Source: Siniperca chuatsi
Taxonomy: Eukaryota; Chordata; Actinopteri; Centrarchiformes; Sinipercidae
Length of the DNA: 64,000 nt
Assembly: GCF_020085105.1 (NCBI RefSeq)
Contig: NC_058063.1
Coordinates: forward strand, 12,305,651 to 12,369,650
Reading direction: 5' to 3'
Positions 31,520 to 44,309 of the stretch are shown here, piece by piece. Made by a program: the position numbers and the translations under genes. Below the pieces are notes generated by a model, which ran no database searches, had not been told where the DNA came from, and worked only from the letters and a program-made list of their open reading frames with translations. Position 1 is the stretch's first letter, and each line of letters begins with the position of its first letter.

Positions 31520-34000
31520 TTTTTTTTTCTTTTCAAGACAAAACTAATCTGTCATAAATTAATACGTACATCGCAGGATCACTAACATAGTTTGATTGAC
31601 AGGTGATCTCTGGGAAGTGCAATGCAAAAACAACACAGGGACAGACTGTGTAGCAAAAGACGTCACTGAAACTAAAAGCCATACATTCTGATAATAACCA
31701 CTTAAAAACAGAACAGCAGGATACATTGTCAGTGTATATGAATTTAAAGGGTTTAAGACGCTTGAGAATGAACTCTTCATAAACAAACCTGAAATATATC
31801 ACACAGCAGGAAAATAGGAAACAGGTCTTGAAAAGTCTTCATTTTTATTTTCAAAAGTCATATTTATCAAATATTTTCTCTTTCCTGTTGTAGGCAGTAA
31901 TGTTAGTTCTAAAATGTTATTGTATCACATTGTGAGTAGTCAGGAGAACTCACGCACTTTTAAAACTAAAAGTGAAATTGTTGTGACAGTGGATTGTGTG
32001 TTCATGAGACTGTTCAATTCTGTTTTATGGAGTTTCAGTCAGCACCATCAGACCTGTAGCAAACACTGTTGCTACTGCTAGCTACAGCATCTAGGAAGCT
32101 TATTTACACATAATGGGTAAGTGTCAATTTTAGCAAAAACTTCAATAATGAATAAATTCATAATTTTTCATTGGTTAATCCATCCATCCATTTTATGCTG
32201 TTTATCCAGTATATATACAGTATATATATGAAGAATTATTCATATACCACTGGGAAGTCATGTATAATATTCGTTCAGTGCGTTTGAATATGCAATTCCA
32301 TAATCATATTACTTTTGTTTTTTTCTTTTCCTGTATTTCTTCCCGCTCCATTACCACCTCACTATAAGTCTATAATAACTTGTTTTGTTCTAACTTACTG
32401 TCACACTGGTGGAACTACCTTCAAGATTCACACAGGTGAAATGCACCAGCAACTTCTTTCACAGGACAAAAGAAGGGAGTGTGCCATAGTACTGAGCCAA
32501 GAACATGACAGATGAAATTTTGTATCCTGTGATTTGGGTTTCTCTAGTGTCACAACATTTCTGAAATATGTGTCACCCATAATTCACGTCATTAGCCTTT
32601 ATTCCGTTCTAATATTTAAAGGCCTTAACAGATGTGGACTGTCACTTAAGGTGAAACCTTTGCAATATGACAGATGTGAATTTAAAAAAAATCTGAATTT
32701 AAAAAACACATCTATAATCAGATAGAAAGGGGGAATTTCTAACTTTTCTGACATCTGACATCTTTTCATTTTGGGTAAGTACATTTTTAAGTCTATATGT
32801 ACTCTTTTTTTACATGTATACACTGTGTGTGTGTCTTTGTGTGAAAGAGAGAGAGAGAGAGAGAGAGTGAGAGAGAGAGAGAATGTGTGTGTATGTTTTT
32901 CTGTTTAATGTTTCTGTATTTAGTTATTTATGATATCCATATAAAGAAGAAAGAGTTGCACTCTGAAATATTTAATTCAATAAGTTTACTAAATCATCTG
33001 TCTCGCAATACACAAAACATTGTCACACAAAACAGGCCATCCAGCCTTCATCGGTGTGTACAAATGCAGGTGATACAATCCCTACTTAAATAGGTCAGGT
33101 GAATGCAATCACTAATCACTGTGGCTCAGTTCAAAATGGAATCGCATATAACCAATCATTGCTATGCACTGAAACTGTAAACACGTTCACTTTAAATCTA
33201 TTATTCAGTCAGATGTTTTGAATAATAATCATTAAAAACATATTACAAAATAACTATGGTAATTACTGTGAACATCAGATTCCTCACCGTTCATAAAACA
33301 GATTAAACCAATAGTTGGCAAAAAACATTCAGGGATAAACCAAGGGATCAATCTAACTTTGTAAAAGATTCATTATTTGTTATTCAAGCCACATGTAATA
33401 TCCGCCACAATGAAGTTTTGAACAATTGTCTTAATTCCCTGTAAACATATTATTGCAGTATCTTAACATAATTTTAGAAAGAGAAAATAAAACAAAGTTT
33501 AGAAAAAAAAAATTGGATGGCAGGAATAGGTTATATTCTGGAAGTTACAATGTCACTAGGTTTCCAATACATTTTAGATTCTCAGTTTTGTGTCCATGTT
33601 CCCAGAAATGACATGCTACAGGTGATGTCATGTCTGCACCTTTAATACTACTTCTGTGCTCATTGACCCAAATCTTTCATTTTTGGGGTGTTTGACCGAT
33701 ATAGTATTTATTGCGCTGACAGAATAGTAGATACATTACATGGATAGTGTTACAGGTAATTAGGGATCTGATTTTATACTAATTTCCTGTTTGTCCATTA
33801 TTGAATATGTCAGTTTTATTATTGCTGTACTTATTGTTTCTTCTATTTAAGATTTTTTAATACATTGTATTCTCACAGGAATTCAAACATGAACAATATT
33901 GAGAAAGTAATGATTATAGTAGCCAGTAACTGTAGTGCAAAATGTTTACACATGTTAATCCTGTGAGTTAGTCTTTGTATTTTTTTAATTTTATAGATTG
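31520..34000 (+). other. upstream region / probable intron of mucin gene B
   Basis: The blocks match those before gene A in the same order but with many small insertions and deletions. At about 32935-33130 there is a minus-strand retroelement tail ('gatgaaggctggatgg' read on that strand). A pyrimidine tract and TTATAG precede the ATG exon, as in gene A. Confidence 0.5.
32845..32882. repeat. (GA)n microsatellite with adjoining (GT)n
   Basis: GA dinucleotide run, bordered on both sides by shorter GT runs. Read directly. Confidence 0.8.
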
Positions 34001-34013
34001 AAAGGCAGACAAG

Positions 34014-37000
34014 ATGGGTGTCGGACGGAACATATCAATTTTCCTGATTCTAATAGGTAAGCTAAGTGATGTTAAACCGGATAACTTGAAACAACCTAAT
34101 ACAGTACTGTGAAAGAAAAGGTTTGTATTTAAAGTTACATAGAGTTTAATGTACCCGTTGCACTACTGTAGAACAGCAATTGAAAAGTTCTGAAACTCAT
34201 TTAAAGTATAACATTGTGTATTGTAGCAGATGTATAACATTACATGAGGGTATTCTTAATAGGAATAGGAATAGGAAGTGAAAAATTGGCCATTTTGGAA
34301 TTAATTGTTCCACGTTTTGTTCGTTGACAATAGTTGCTATGGATGTGGCAACGAGACGAGCAGCTGCACAAGCTGCTACAAATGCTCCAACAACGACAAC
34401 AGCAACAATGGTAACAACTACACCTGCTCCAACAACTACAACTGCCTCAACAACAACCCATGCTCAGACAACGACAACTGCGGCAACAACTACACCTGCT
34501 CCAACAACAACGACAACTGCCACAACAACAATACCTGATCCAAAAACATCGACAGCGACAACAACAACACCTGCTCCAACAACAACGACTGCGGCAACAA
34601 CTACACCTGCTCCGACAACAACGACAACTGCCTCAACAACTACACCTGCTCCAACAACAACGACTGCTTCAACAACAACAACTGCTCCGACAACGACAAC
34701 TGCGGCAACAACTACACCTGCTCCAACAACAACGACTGCGGCAACAACAACACCTGCTCCGACAACGACAACTGCCTCAACAACAACACCTGCTCCAACA
34801 ACCACGACAGCGACAACAACAACACCTGCTCCAACAACAACGACTGCGGCAACAACTACACCTGCTCCAACAACAACGAAAAATGCGGCAACAACTGCAC
34901 CTGCTCCGACAACAACGACAACTGCCTCAACAACTACAACTGCTCCAACAACAACGACTGCGGCAACAACAACACCTGCTCCGACAACGACAACTGCGGC
35001 AACAACAACACCTGCTCCGACAACAACAACAGCAGCAACAACTACACCTGCTCCAACAACAACAACAGCAACAACAACTACACCTGCTACAACAACTGAA
35101 GCAACAACTACACGTTCTCCGACAACAACGACAGCAGCAACAACAACAACTTCTGCTCCAACAACAACAACTACAGCAACAACTACACCTACTCCAACAA
35201 CAAGTATGTCAACAACGACAACTACAGCAACAACTACACCTCCTCCAACAACAAGTGTGGCAACAACAACGACAGCAGCAACAACTACTTCTGCTCTGAC
35301 AATGACAACGACAGCAACAACTACACCTGCTCCAACAACAACAACAGCAGCAACAACAACACCTGCTCCAACAACAACGACAGCAGCAACAACTACTTCT
35401 GCTCTGACAATGACAACGACAGCAACAACTACACCTGCTCCAACAACAACAACTGCATCAACAACTACACCTTCTCCAACGACAACGACTGCTACAACAA
35501 CTACACCTGCTCCAACAACTACAACTACAGCAACAACAACACCTGCTCCAAGAACTACACCTGCTCCGACAACAACGACAGCAGCAACAACTGCACCTGC
35601 TCAAACGACAACAACACCTGCTCAAACAACGACAACTGCAACAACAACGACAACTATAGCAACAACGACACCTGCTCCAACAACAACTACAGCAGCAACC
35701 ACTACACCTGCTCCAACAACAACAACTACAGCAACAACTACACCTGCTCCAAAAACAACAAGTTTGGCAACAACAACAACAGCAGCAACAACTACTTCTG
35801 CTCTGACAACGACAACAACAGCAGCAACAACAACACCTGTTCCAACAACGACGACTTCAGCAACAACAACACCTGCTCCAACAACAACGACAGCAACAAC
35901 AACTACAACTGATCCAACAACAGCATCAACAACTACACCTGTTCCAACAACAACAACTACACTTGCACCGACAACAACGACAGCAGCAACAACTACACCT
36001 GCTCCGACGACAACGACTGCAGCAACAACAACGACAGCAGCAAAAACTACACCTGCTCAAACAACGACAACTGCGGCAACAACGACACCTGCTCCAACAA
36101 CAACGACAGCAGCAACAACTACTTCTGCTCTGACAACGACAACTGCAGTTGTTCCTGCACCTTTGTATGCTATCTCAATAAACTTGCAAGCAGAACCTTT
36201 TTCAGCTGACCTTCTTGACACCACCAACATTCGATTCAAAAATCTTAAAAAACGAGTTGAAGACACGGTGAGTAATTTTTTAAACTGAACCCATATTTCA
36301 TTGACCATGTCGGTTTTGTGCATGAATGATTGGACAGAAAATTTTAGCTGAAGGAGAAATCTGTCAAGCTAAAAAGTAATGTCAGTTAAATTTGCTTTTG
36401 TTCATTTCTTTTGAAGACAATTGTGCTTGAAAGCTACTCAAGGTCTTTCAATGTTGCTTTCTTTTTGCAGTGCAATATCATATACAAACGAAAATTTGGT
36501 GATCAGTTTGACCGGTGCATTTTGAAACAGTTCAGGTAAAAATATTTTTCTAACAGTGGTTTACTGATTTTGCTTTACATGGAGGATTCTGGTCTTAAAT
36601 TGGTATTTTCTAATGTTAATAGTGTCATGTGTGGAAATCACCCATGACAAACAGCAACAGAATTGTCTCATATCATTGGTTGAAATTTGGTTTTATGATA
36701 CAGGCCTGTTCCACCCTCAACTCGAGTGGATGGAACTCAAGCAGATCTGGATGTTTTGTTTACTCGGACTACTCCCACTGCAGATCTCCCACTGAATAGC
36801 GTTGTTGCTCAAACCTTAGTAGAAGCTGTGAATAATTCTACCAATAACTTCAGTGTGAGCATAAATCCCAACACAGTCCAAGTACTAGGTAAGTAAACAC
36901 AACAGAATGTTTCACTCTTATCAGTATGTAAAACATCTGAAATAATGTACTACTCATGGTCTGTTTTGAAATAATTCAGCAAAATAATTATGTTGCTACA

Positions 37001-39979
37001 CAAGAATTGGAGGTATAGACAAGATTCATAAAGACAACTTTAACAGTGTTCAGTGTTGTACCAAATGTTCAACAGTGTGGCAGGATGAGCTATTTTCTAA
37101 GCTATCTTGTATTCAGCCAGAATGCTTGTTACATAAATAATTTGTTATTAACTGTAAGATTTTTGACATTAACAACTTCAGAACTAGACAAGAGGCTAAA
37201 AAGTCTGCAAATCCAATTTTTTCTATACCTTTCATGATAGCCCTTATAAGTCATCGAAACTGGCACCAAGGTCAGTTTGACATCAAACAAGGATAAAGGA
37301 AATCTTTCAGTTTGGGCACAAATACTCATTTACTTATTCTTTTCAAATTTTTTTTTTTACAGCTGGTCCAGTTCCAGAGCCAGCTACAATTTCTGCACCT
37401 ACAACTACCACACCTATAACTGTAGCATTCATAATAACAAGGGTGACGTTCCGATCTGTTCTAAGCACATTTACAAGGGACTTGCTGAATCCATCATCTG
37501 CAGCTTTCAGAAATCGAGCTTCAATGATAAAGACACAGGTAAGTCTCACCCTTAGAATAACATCTGCTGGTACATCTACTGAATTATTTGATCAGAGAGT
37601 CCCCACTCAAAAAACTGAAATGTTATGGTAACACTTTATAATACAGCCAAAGCTATTTAGTATTTATTTTTGTACCTTTGTTTCACAAAATATCAGTGTT
37701 GTTAACACCATTTCCCCCAAACATGTTTTCCAGTAATTAACCAGTATTCACAGTAACAGTATAATTTATTTCTCTTTTTCTCCAAAGTGCCCAATTGTTA
37801 CTCCCCTGTTCCCCATAGTCTTGTTTAAGTACTTTATTCATACAATGAAATTACACTGTAAATCGCGGGATAAGGTGTTACCAATGTTGTCATTAAAAAC
37901 AAGTTTCATTAACCTTAGTATCCTTAAAATAATCATTCCATTTTATCAATGATGCTCCATCTTGAAATATATTCTCATAGAATGTTGGTGGGGTACATTA
38001 TTTTGATGAATTTGATGTATATATGAAATATACAATAACAATTTAAATGTACTTACATGGGCTGCTGCTCATCTTGTTACAATGAGGTGTAACAAGCATG
38101 TGCATTAAGGCATGCTAAACTTCAATACTTATACTGTATATGATAAAACATGTAGTATCAAGAATTCAAACACATTGTGCAAAGGTTTGGTGTGATGGAT
38201 GGTCCTGGCAAATTCCCTAAGTAGAGATTTCCCCACCAGGAAAAGGAACAAATACCATTTGAAAAACTGTGCACACTGCCCAGAAACTTAATGTTACTGT
38301 AAAAAGTGAATAACTCATCTTCTTTTAAACCCTGTACTGGTGCCCATCATTATTTTTTTCCTCCTGTCTGTCTGTCTCTTGGCCACAATTTGTTTTCTGC
38401 ACTACACAAAGTACAGAAAATACAAGAAAAATTAAAGCTGTAGGGGCGTGCCGCAGACGCAGCGCCATTGCTGGAAGTGGGTCGACGTGGCTCTGAATTT
38501 TCATGTGTTTCGGACACTGCATAAAGGAGATAAATGTCACTTCCTGCATCCACTATGTGGTGCTAGAGAACACACTAATTATACCTTATGTTCCAGTATA
38601 TCAAGTGTACACTACCATGAAAATTTCATGTAAATCAAATGATGATTGTCACGCAAGGCCTACTTCCTGTTGCAAGTAGGTGCCGCAATTACTATAACTC
38701 CTAATTGGCATGTAGATGTCCTCAGGCTTTGACTGTTATCAAACATTTGAAGTTTGGGGCATATTGGAAAATGTACACTAAAGTTACAACAACTTCCTGT
38801 TTAATGGCAAATCGTCAAAATACAATGCCACGCTACAGACATGCCCTTCAACAAAAACTGAAGCATTTGATAACTTTTTAGTGAGAATGTCTCTAGATTG
38901 CACTGGCCAAATTTGAAGTTGATCTGATTAATTCTGTAGGAGGAATTAGGTTATTATGAACTACAACAACTATATTATGAACTGATACATCTGCCTCCAA
39001 AATTTCGTACATCTAGGTGAAACGGGATGTGAGGGCTTCTCTGTAGAGGGTGTGATTGAGCCATTTTGACACACCAATGTGTAAGGCCCATATCAAATTT
39101 CCCTTCGCCACTTCTGATGCATGTGCAAAGTTTTGTGAGTTTTCGAGCACTTTTAGGCCCTCAAAAATGCAATTCAATTAAGCTAAGAAAATTAATAATT
39201 CCTTGCATTACAGTAGGGACCTCACAGCGGTTGCTGCTCAGGCCGTAATAAAAACAGGAAATTAGGAAAAACTAATCTTCATGCTTACTAGACAGTCTAC
39301 ATTCTATATGTAAAAAGGTCACTTATTCAGATATATGGAAGGAATTGATGACAGAGACATCTAAGGGAATATGTCAAGACAAAGAAAACTACACCTCCAA
39401 CACGCTGTCCAACTTATATCATATACACACAGTTCAGTGTTCTGAGGCAAACACAGAAGTAAAACGTTTTTACAATTTGTTTTCTGTTTATGCAGCTTGA
39501 ACCTGTTTTCCAAAGGGCATTCCCTTCCTCCTTCAACTCCTTGGACGTGGTGACATTCAGGTAATCTCTTAAGACTTATCGTGTTACAATTTAAGAGAAG
39601 TGGCCTAAATCAGATATTTAAAACAATATTTTTTGTTTCTCCTGCAGAAATGGCTCAGTAATCAACGAGATGAACCTTCGTTTTGCAAGCACAAATGTTC
39701 CTAATATCACTCCTATTGCAAGTGTTTTGATCAGTGCAGCTTCAAACATCACTGGCTTTGACATTGAAGGCAACTCCATCAACGTGAATGGCTTATGTAA
39801 GCAATATTGTGTGCTACTTCATCAAAAAATTTAAAAAAGTTGAACAACTGTTTATTAAACTAATGTTTTGTTTCCTTTTCTCCTCATTTACAGCTTCAAG
39901 TGGAGTACGCCACAAGATCAGTCTCCTCACTGCATCCTGCCTGGTACTGTTGTCATGGCTACTGTCAAGCCAGCAATAG
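34014..39979 (+). CDS. GPI-anchored mucin-like protein with two SEA domains, copy B
   Basis: Eight coding exons: 34014-34056, 34334-36267, 36471-36535, 36704-36888, 37363-37538, 39496-39560, 39648-39796, 39894-39979. They total 2703 nt, an uninterrupted 900-residue protein. The start MGVGRNISIFLILI parallels copy A. Exon 2 holds about 590 residues of Thr-rich mucin repeats and the start of SEA 1. Exon 3 has the paired Cys (CNIIYK...RC), and exon 4 completes SEA 1 without a Gly-Ser cleavage site. Exon 5 has a shorter PT linker than copy A (176 versus 266 nt, a 90-nt in-frame difference). Exons 6-7 complete SEA 2 with FRNGSVINEMNL, where GSVI fits SEA autoproteolysis. Exon 8 ends in a hydrophobic tail at the stop after SSSG, a GPI-type signal. 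The function is inferred as a cell-surface, heavily O-glycosylated coat protein. All splice sites are GT-AG and the frame is intact, so it is probably a functional gene. Confidence 0.88.
34380..36145 (+). repeat. mucin PTS repeat region, copy B (36-bp degenerate minisatellite)
   Basis: About 49 degenerate 36-bp units, most encoding a form of PAPTTTTAATTT. Variants such as TSALTMTTTATT form a longer pattern that recurs at about 35277-35330, 35388-35440 and 36111-36140, pointing to block duplications within the array. Thr dominates, with Pro and Ala; O-glycosylation is expected. Open frames in the other registers are by-products of repeat composition. Confidence 0.88.
38435..39255. mobile_element. 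dispersed non-coding teleost repeat in intron 5 of gene B
   Basis: The segment from GGGGCGTGCCGCAGACGCAG to the stretch with GTGAGTTTTCGAGCAC and 'aggccctcaaaaatgc' resembles a high-copy fish repeat I have seen in many introns. It is absent from the matching intron of gene A. Family and exact ends were not determined. Confidence 0.4.
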
Positions 39980-40904
39980 CATCAGTGCTGATTTCCATTT
40001 GAATTGCTATCAGAACATGACTGCCATCACTGGTATGAAAAAGGACTAGAATTGAACACGTTTCTGTGTGGGAACGTCCAGGATCCTGGGCCGGGCAGCA
40101 TGACACAGCCAGCTTTAAGCACCTGGTCCATTTAATCATCACTAGAATAATAAGCCAAACAATATAACGACACTTTGTATTAAGCCCTGGGATGTCAGAA
40201 AATAATTGCAATATTTCACTATTAATGTAAAATGTAACGTATAAATGCATGTTGCTTCTCTGAATACTACGCTATAACAATATTTAACTTAGTTGCTAAC
40301 ATAGCAGCATAACATAGTATAGCAACATAATAGCTCTGCAGAGAGCATATTGTAAAGGGAACAAGTCTTAAAAATTGAATGAAGGAACACATGCAGCTCG
40401 TGATGGGCTGCACATCTCAACCCTGAACCAATACATAAAATTTTATCAAAGGTCATGGTATATGATATATAAACAATGTACTGTCAGTTTCCTTATTAAT
40501 ATAAAATATATTTATGTAATCATGCATAGCTGTATTCTGTGAGTCTTCTAAAGGCAGTTAATGGACAGCTATCTCTTTGCCCTTCATCACCCGTCATGTC
40601 AAGGCCCCCACCCAGCCAAGCACAGTTTGTTCCAGCAGCAGTGCTGATATGAAGACCAGCAAAGATAACTGAGATACTGAGGGCTCCAGCTATAGAAATG
40701 GTACGCATAAATGTTCGCATAATCAGCTGGACCCAAGTGGCACCTTACCCATTCCTGTTGTGACTAGTTGTAGAATCAACAAAATGATCTACACTTCCAC
40801 TGCAAACCTGTCAAATTTGATACCTATTCCCTGTCAACCAAAATCAGCCTTGAGGTCTGTCAGTAACACTAACACCATAAAACTAGCCCTCCTTTTTAGT
40901 TAAT

Positions 40905-41700
40905 GATCTAATTAGTACTTATAAACTTGATTTTGTGATTTTAACGGAAACGTGGTTAGAAAAAAGTAACAGTGCAACCATTCTCATTGAGACAGCCCAT
41001 CCTAACTTTAACGTTATGGATTATGTCGGTCTGGGTCAAGACGAGGAGGAGGAGTCGCTGTTTTATTCAATAATATATTTCAGGGCAAACAGACAACATT
41101 TGATGATTTTCCATCTTTTGAATATATTTCTGCAGTTTTGAAATGTTCCCCCCAAGTTCTGCTAGTAATTATTTACAGGCCACCAAAATATTCTCACAAC
41201 TTCTTTGATGATTTTACAGAATTACTGTCTATTATTTCCACTGATTTTGACTATAATATTCATATTGATAATTCTAATGACAATGGTGCTAAGAATTCTT
41301 TGTTATTTTGGACACATTCGATTTGTCTCAGCATGTGAAAGGGCCCATGCACAGCCGGGGGCACACTTTGATTATCACAAAGGGTCTCAATATCTCTAAT
41401 GTTTCTGTCATTGATCCTTCCTTATATGACCATTTCTGTGTTTTCTTTGACATGTCTTTTATTCCTGACATCCATATTAACTCAAACGGTATATCAATAA
41501 AAATACTGGTGCACTTTTTAAAAATATGATACATTACCACCTCTCGCCTTAAGCTCTGCTAATTATCTTGTAAATAACGTTAACTCTAAACTTGGGAATG
41601 TTATCGATACCATTGCACCTCTTAAGGTTAAATCATTTTCTGGCAAGCAAAGAGCATGGAGAAATGCTGCATCTGTAAAAGTCCAGAAAAGAGAAAGCTG
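40905..41700 (+). pseudogene. LINE endonuclease (APE type) remnant
   Basis: Fragments show the endonuclease order: DFVILTETWLEK (the catalytic Glu block), IIYRPPKYSHNFFDDF (the YRPP block), and HTLIITKG (from the normally HTLD-L region). These occur in different frames with stops between, and the later SDH block is not intact. In active elements this domain nicks target DNA for reverse transcription. Confidence 0.6.
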
Positions 41701-42189
41701 TAAAGTTGAACCTAAATGACACAAAACAAAAATACATGTATATCTTGACATATACAAGGAGAGCCTCCGTGCTTACAATTTAGATGTGAAAAGTGTCATT
41801 AACAATAGCATTAATAATGCACAGACCCTATTTGCAACTGTCGAGAGGCTGACCCCCCCCCAAACGCAAACAAACCCTGAACTCCTATCCACATCCATTA
41901 ATGCAATGAGTGTGCATCCTTTTTCACTAACAAAATTTTACATATTAGACAAGCCATCAATACTTCCATGTCAAATAAAACTGTTGGATCTGTACCATGT
42001 TTATATAAAAGTAATATGGAAAGGTTGATACAGTTTAATACCATAGACTACAAAACTCTTGATGAAACAGTGAGACAACTTAAGCCATCCATTTGCTACC
42101 TCGATGCTCTACCTACGAGCTTCTTTAAGAACGTATTTGACTGCCAGGTGATAGACGTATTGGAAAGAGTAAACCTCTCTGCAATCGGA

Positions 42190-43375
42190 TAACTTTACAA
42201 AGGCTCTGAAAACTGCAGTTATTAAACCTCTTTTAAAAAAACGGAGCCTAGATGCCTCTATCATTAACAACTACAGACCAATATCAAATCTACTGTTCAT
42301 AGGTAAAATCATTGAGAAAGTTGTATTACAGCAACTTAATTACTTCTTAGTCTCAACAGGTTGCTATGACAACTTCCAATCAGGATTTCGACCCCTCCAT
42401 TGCACCGAAACTGCTCTTATTAAAGATCTAAATGATATTTGTTTTAGCACTGACTGTAAAGCTTCAATACTGGTGTTACTGGATCTCAGGGCTGCATTCA
42501 ACACTGTCGACCACTCAATTCTTTTGGACAGGTTGGAAAATTGGGTTGGGCTTTCCGGCACAGTCTTGGGCTGGTTCAAGTCCTATCTACATGACAGGAA
42601 CTACTTTGTTTCAATTAGCAAATAATTATCTGAGCTAACTAACGTTACATGTGGAGTCCCCCAAGGTTCAATCCTGCGGCCGTCTCTATTCAACCTCTAC
42701 ATGCTCCCGCTAGGCCCAATTATGCAAAACAACAATATCGCTTACCATAGTTATGCTGACGACACTCAACTCTATATAGCTCTATCACCAAATGACTATC
42801 GTCCTATAGATTTGCTGTGCCAGTGCATTGAACAAGTCAATGACTGGATGTGCTAGAATTTCCTTCAACTAAACAAGGACAAAACGGAGATTATTATTTT
42901 TGGTGCCAAGTAAGTTAGACTATTGTAATGGTCTCTTTTCAGGTCTCCCTAAAAAGGTGCTTAGGCTGCTACAGCTTGTTCAGAATGCTGCTGCAAGAGT
43001 CCTAACAAAAACTAAAAACTTTGAGCACATTACACCAATTCTCGAATCTCTTCATCGGCTCCCGGTGTGCAAAAGAATTGATTTCAAAATTCTGGTGCTC
43101 ACCTATAAATCACTAAATTGTTTAATACATCACTAAACTGCTTGTACAATATTAACCCTCTAGACCCCTCAGGTCATCCGGACCGGTCTGCTAACTGTTC
43201 CCAGAGTCAGGACAAAACGTGTGGAGGCAGCGTTTAGCTACTACGCAACGAATACCTGGAACAGACTTCCATAGGATTTGAAACTTGCACCAAAACTTAT
43301 CACCTTTAAATCTAGGCTGAAGACGTTTATGTTCACCAGTGCCTTCTGCTAATCTGCAAACTTTGCACTTTAATT
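42190..43375 (+). pseudogene. LINE reverse transcriptase remnant (L2/CR1 type)
   Basis: Blocks in order: ASIINNYRPISNL, then FQSGFRPLHCTETAL, ILVLLDLRAAFNTVDHSILL (block A with the first catalytic Asp), CGVPQGSIL, and a YADDTQLYI block near 42755-42780 that is still present. A deletion after the 'KDKTEIIIFGAK' region joins directly to KLDYCNGLFSGLPKK, and the C-terminal domain follows to about 43370. Frame changes separate the blocks. The order and wording fit the L2 clade. Confidence 0.7.
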
Positions 43376-44309
43376 TCTGACAATATAGCGTCTTTATAAT
43401 TGAAACATTTGTTCTTACTCTTATATTCTTTTAAATATCTTTTCATGCATTGTTTTTAAATCCTGTTTTATTGTATGACATGTTTTTTTTATGTAAAGCA
43501 CATTAGGTCTGCCTCGTTCATGAAATATGCTACATAAATAAAGTGCCTTGCCTTCTTGTAGTTTGTACAATTTCTGTCACAAACTTTACAATAATCAGAA
43601 TACAAAATCTTTCAAGAATTTAAATTGTGTCTCATGTGATGTTTTCCAATTTTTGTGTGTGTATTAGGGCATGTAAAGCTCTGGTGATGTTTACAGACAA
43701 TCAAACCTTGCCTATAATTAAATTTCACAATAGTGTCTTACAATCAGCCGGTCTCAGCCTTTCTTGTGTCAGTGAATCAGGTTTGTTTAGAAAGAGATAA
43801 CTGGGAGTGGTGCATGGTTCACTTTTGCTATGAGATTGTTATTTATTCAAATACTGCCAGACAGTCTGAGAGATGCGTTGTCCTTAAATCAACAGGAGTG
43901 TGGGAACGAGGTGGACTGTGCGAGGTGGATGTGTCTGCGTTTTTGTGGACCCGCCAGAAGCTTCGCTAGAAGCTTCGTCTTAAACCATCATAAATTGACA
44001 TTTTATCGAGTTTTTAAGCCAAGTTTTCTACACTACACTGTTTTCCTGGCCATTGTTTTACCTATATGTTAACTTGGTAAAAGTTTTCAGTCATTGGACG
44101 TGTGGATCTTAAGTGATTTTAAGCTGGCTGCAACTCGACGTGGTTTACCGGACTGCTTCCACTGCTGCTAGCTTAGCTAGGTTTGTTTTTAGCCCGGTGG
44201 CTAGGCTAACCGGTCGCTTATACTAAGGATTTTAAGCTTGTAGCACTTTTATAGACTCTACTGTGGATTTTAAGCTTTGAAGCACTCTCACGGACTAACT
44301 GCAAGCCTG

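Larger units (their letters stand above)
40545..43556 (+). mobile_element. L2/CR1-type LINE in the 3' flank of mucin gene B
   Basis: The insert at 40550-43551 is flanked by CTTCT on both sides (40545-40549 and 43552-43556), and the matching flank of gene A (about 16620) has the uninterrupted site. It carries, in order, an APE-type endonuclease and a reverse transcriptase on the plus strand, and ends with an ATAAATAAAG-GCCTTG type 3' end. Many frameshifts and stops, and an internal deletion near 42905, show that it is inactive. It inserted after the gene duplication. Confidence 0.75.

Noticed and set aside
34464..34805. minus-strand Val/Gly/Ala-rich ORF (VVVVGAGVVVAAV)
   Set aside because: Reverse reading of the same 36-bp repeat, with no independent start, splice or domain signal.
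34460..35299. 279-residue Gln/Leu-rich ORF (RQQLHLLQQQ repeats), and a similar one at 10966-11253
   Set aside because: It is the shifted reading of the Thr/Pro/Ala mucin repeat; the spliced frame, paralogue agreement and flanking SEA domains support the Thr-rich frame only.
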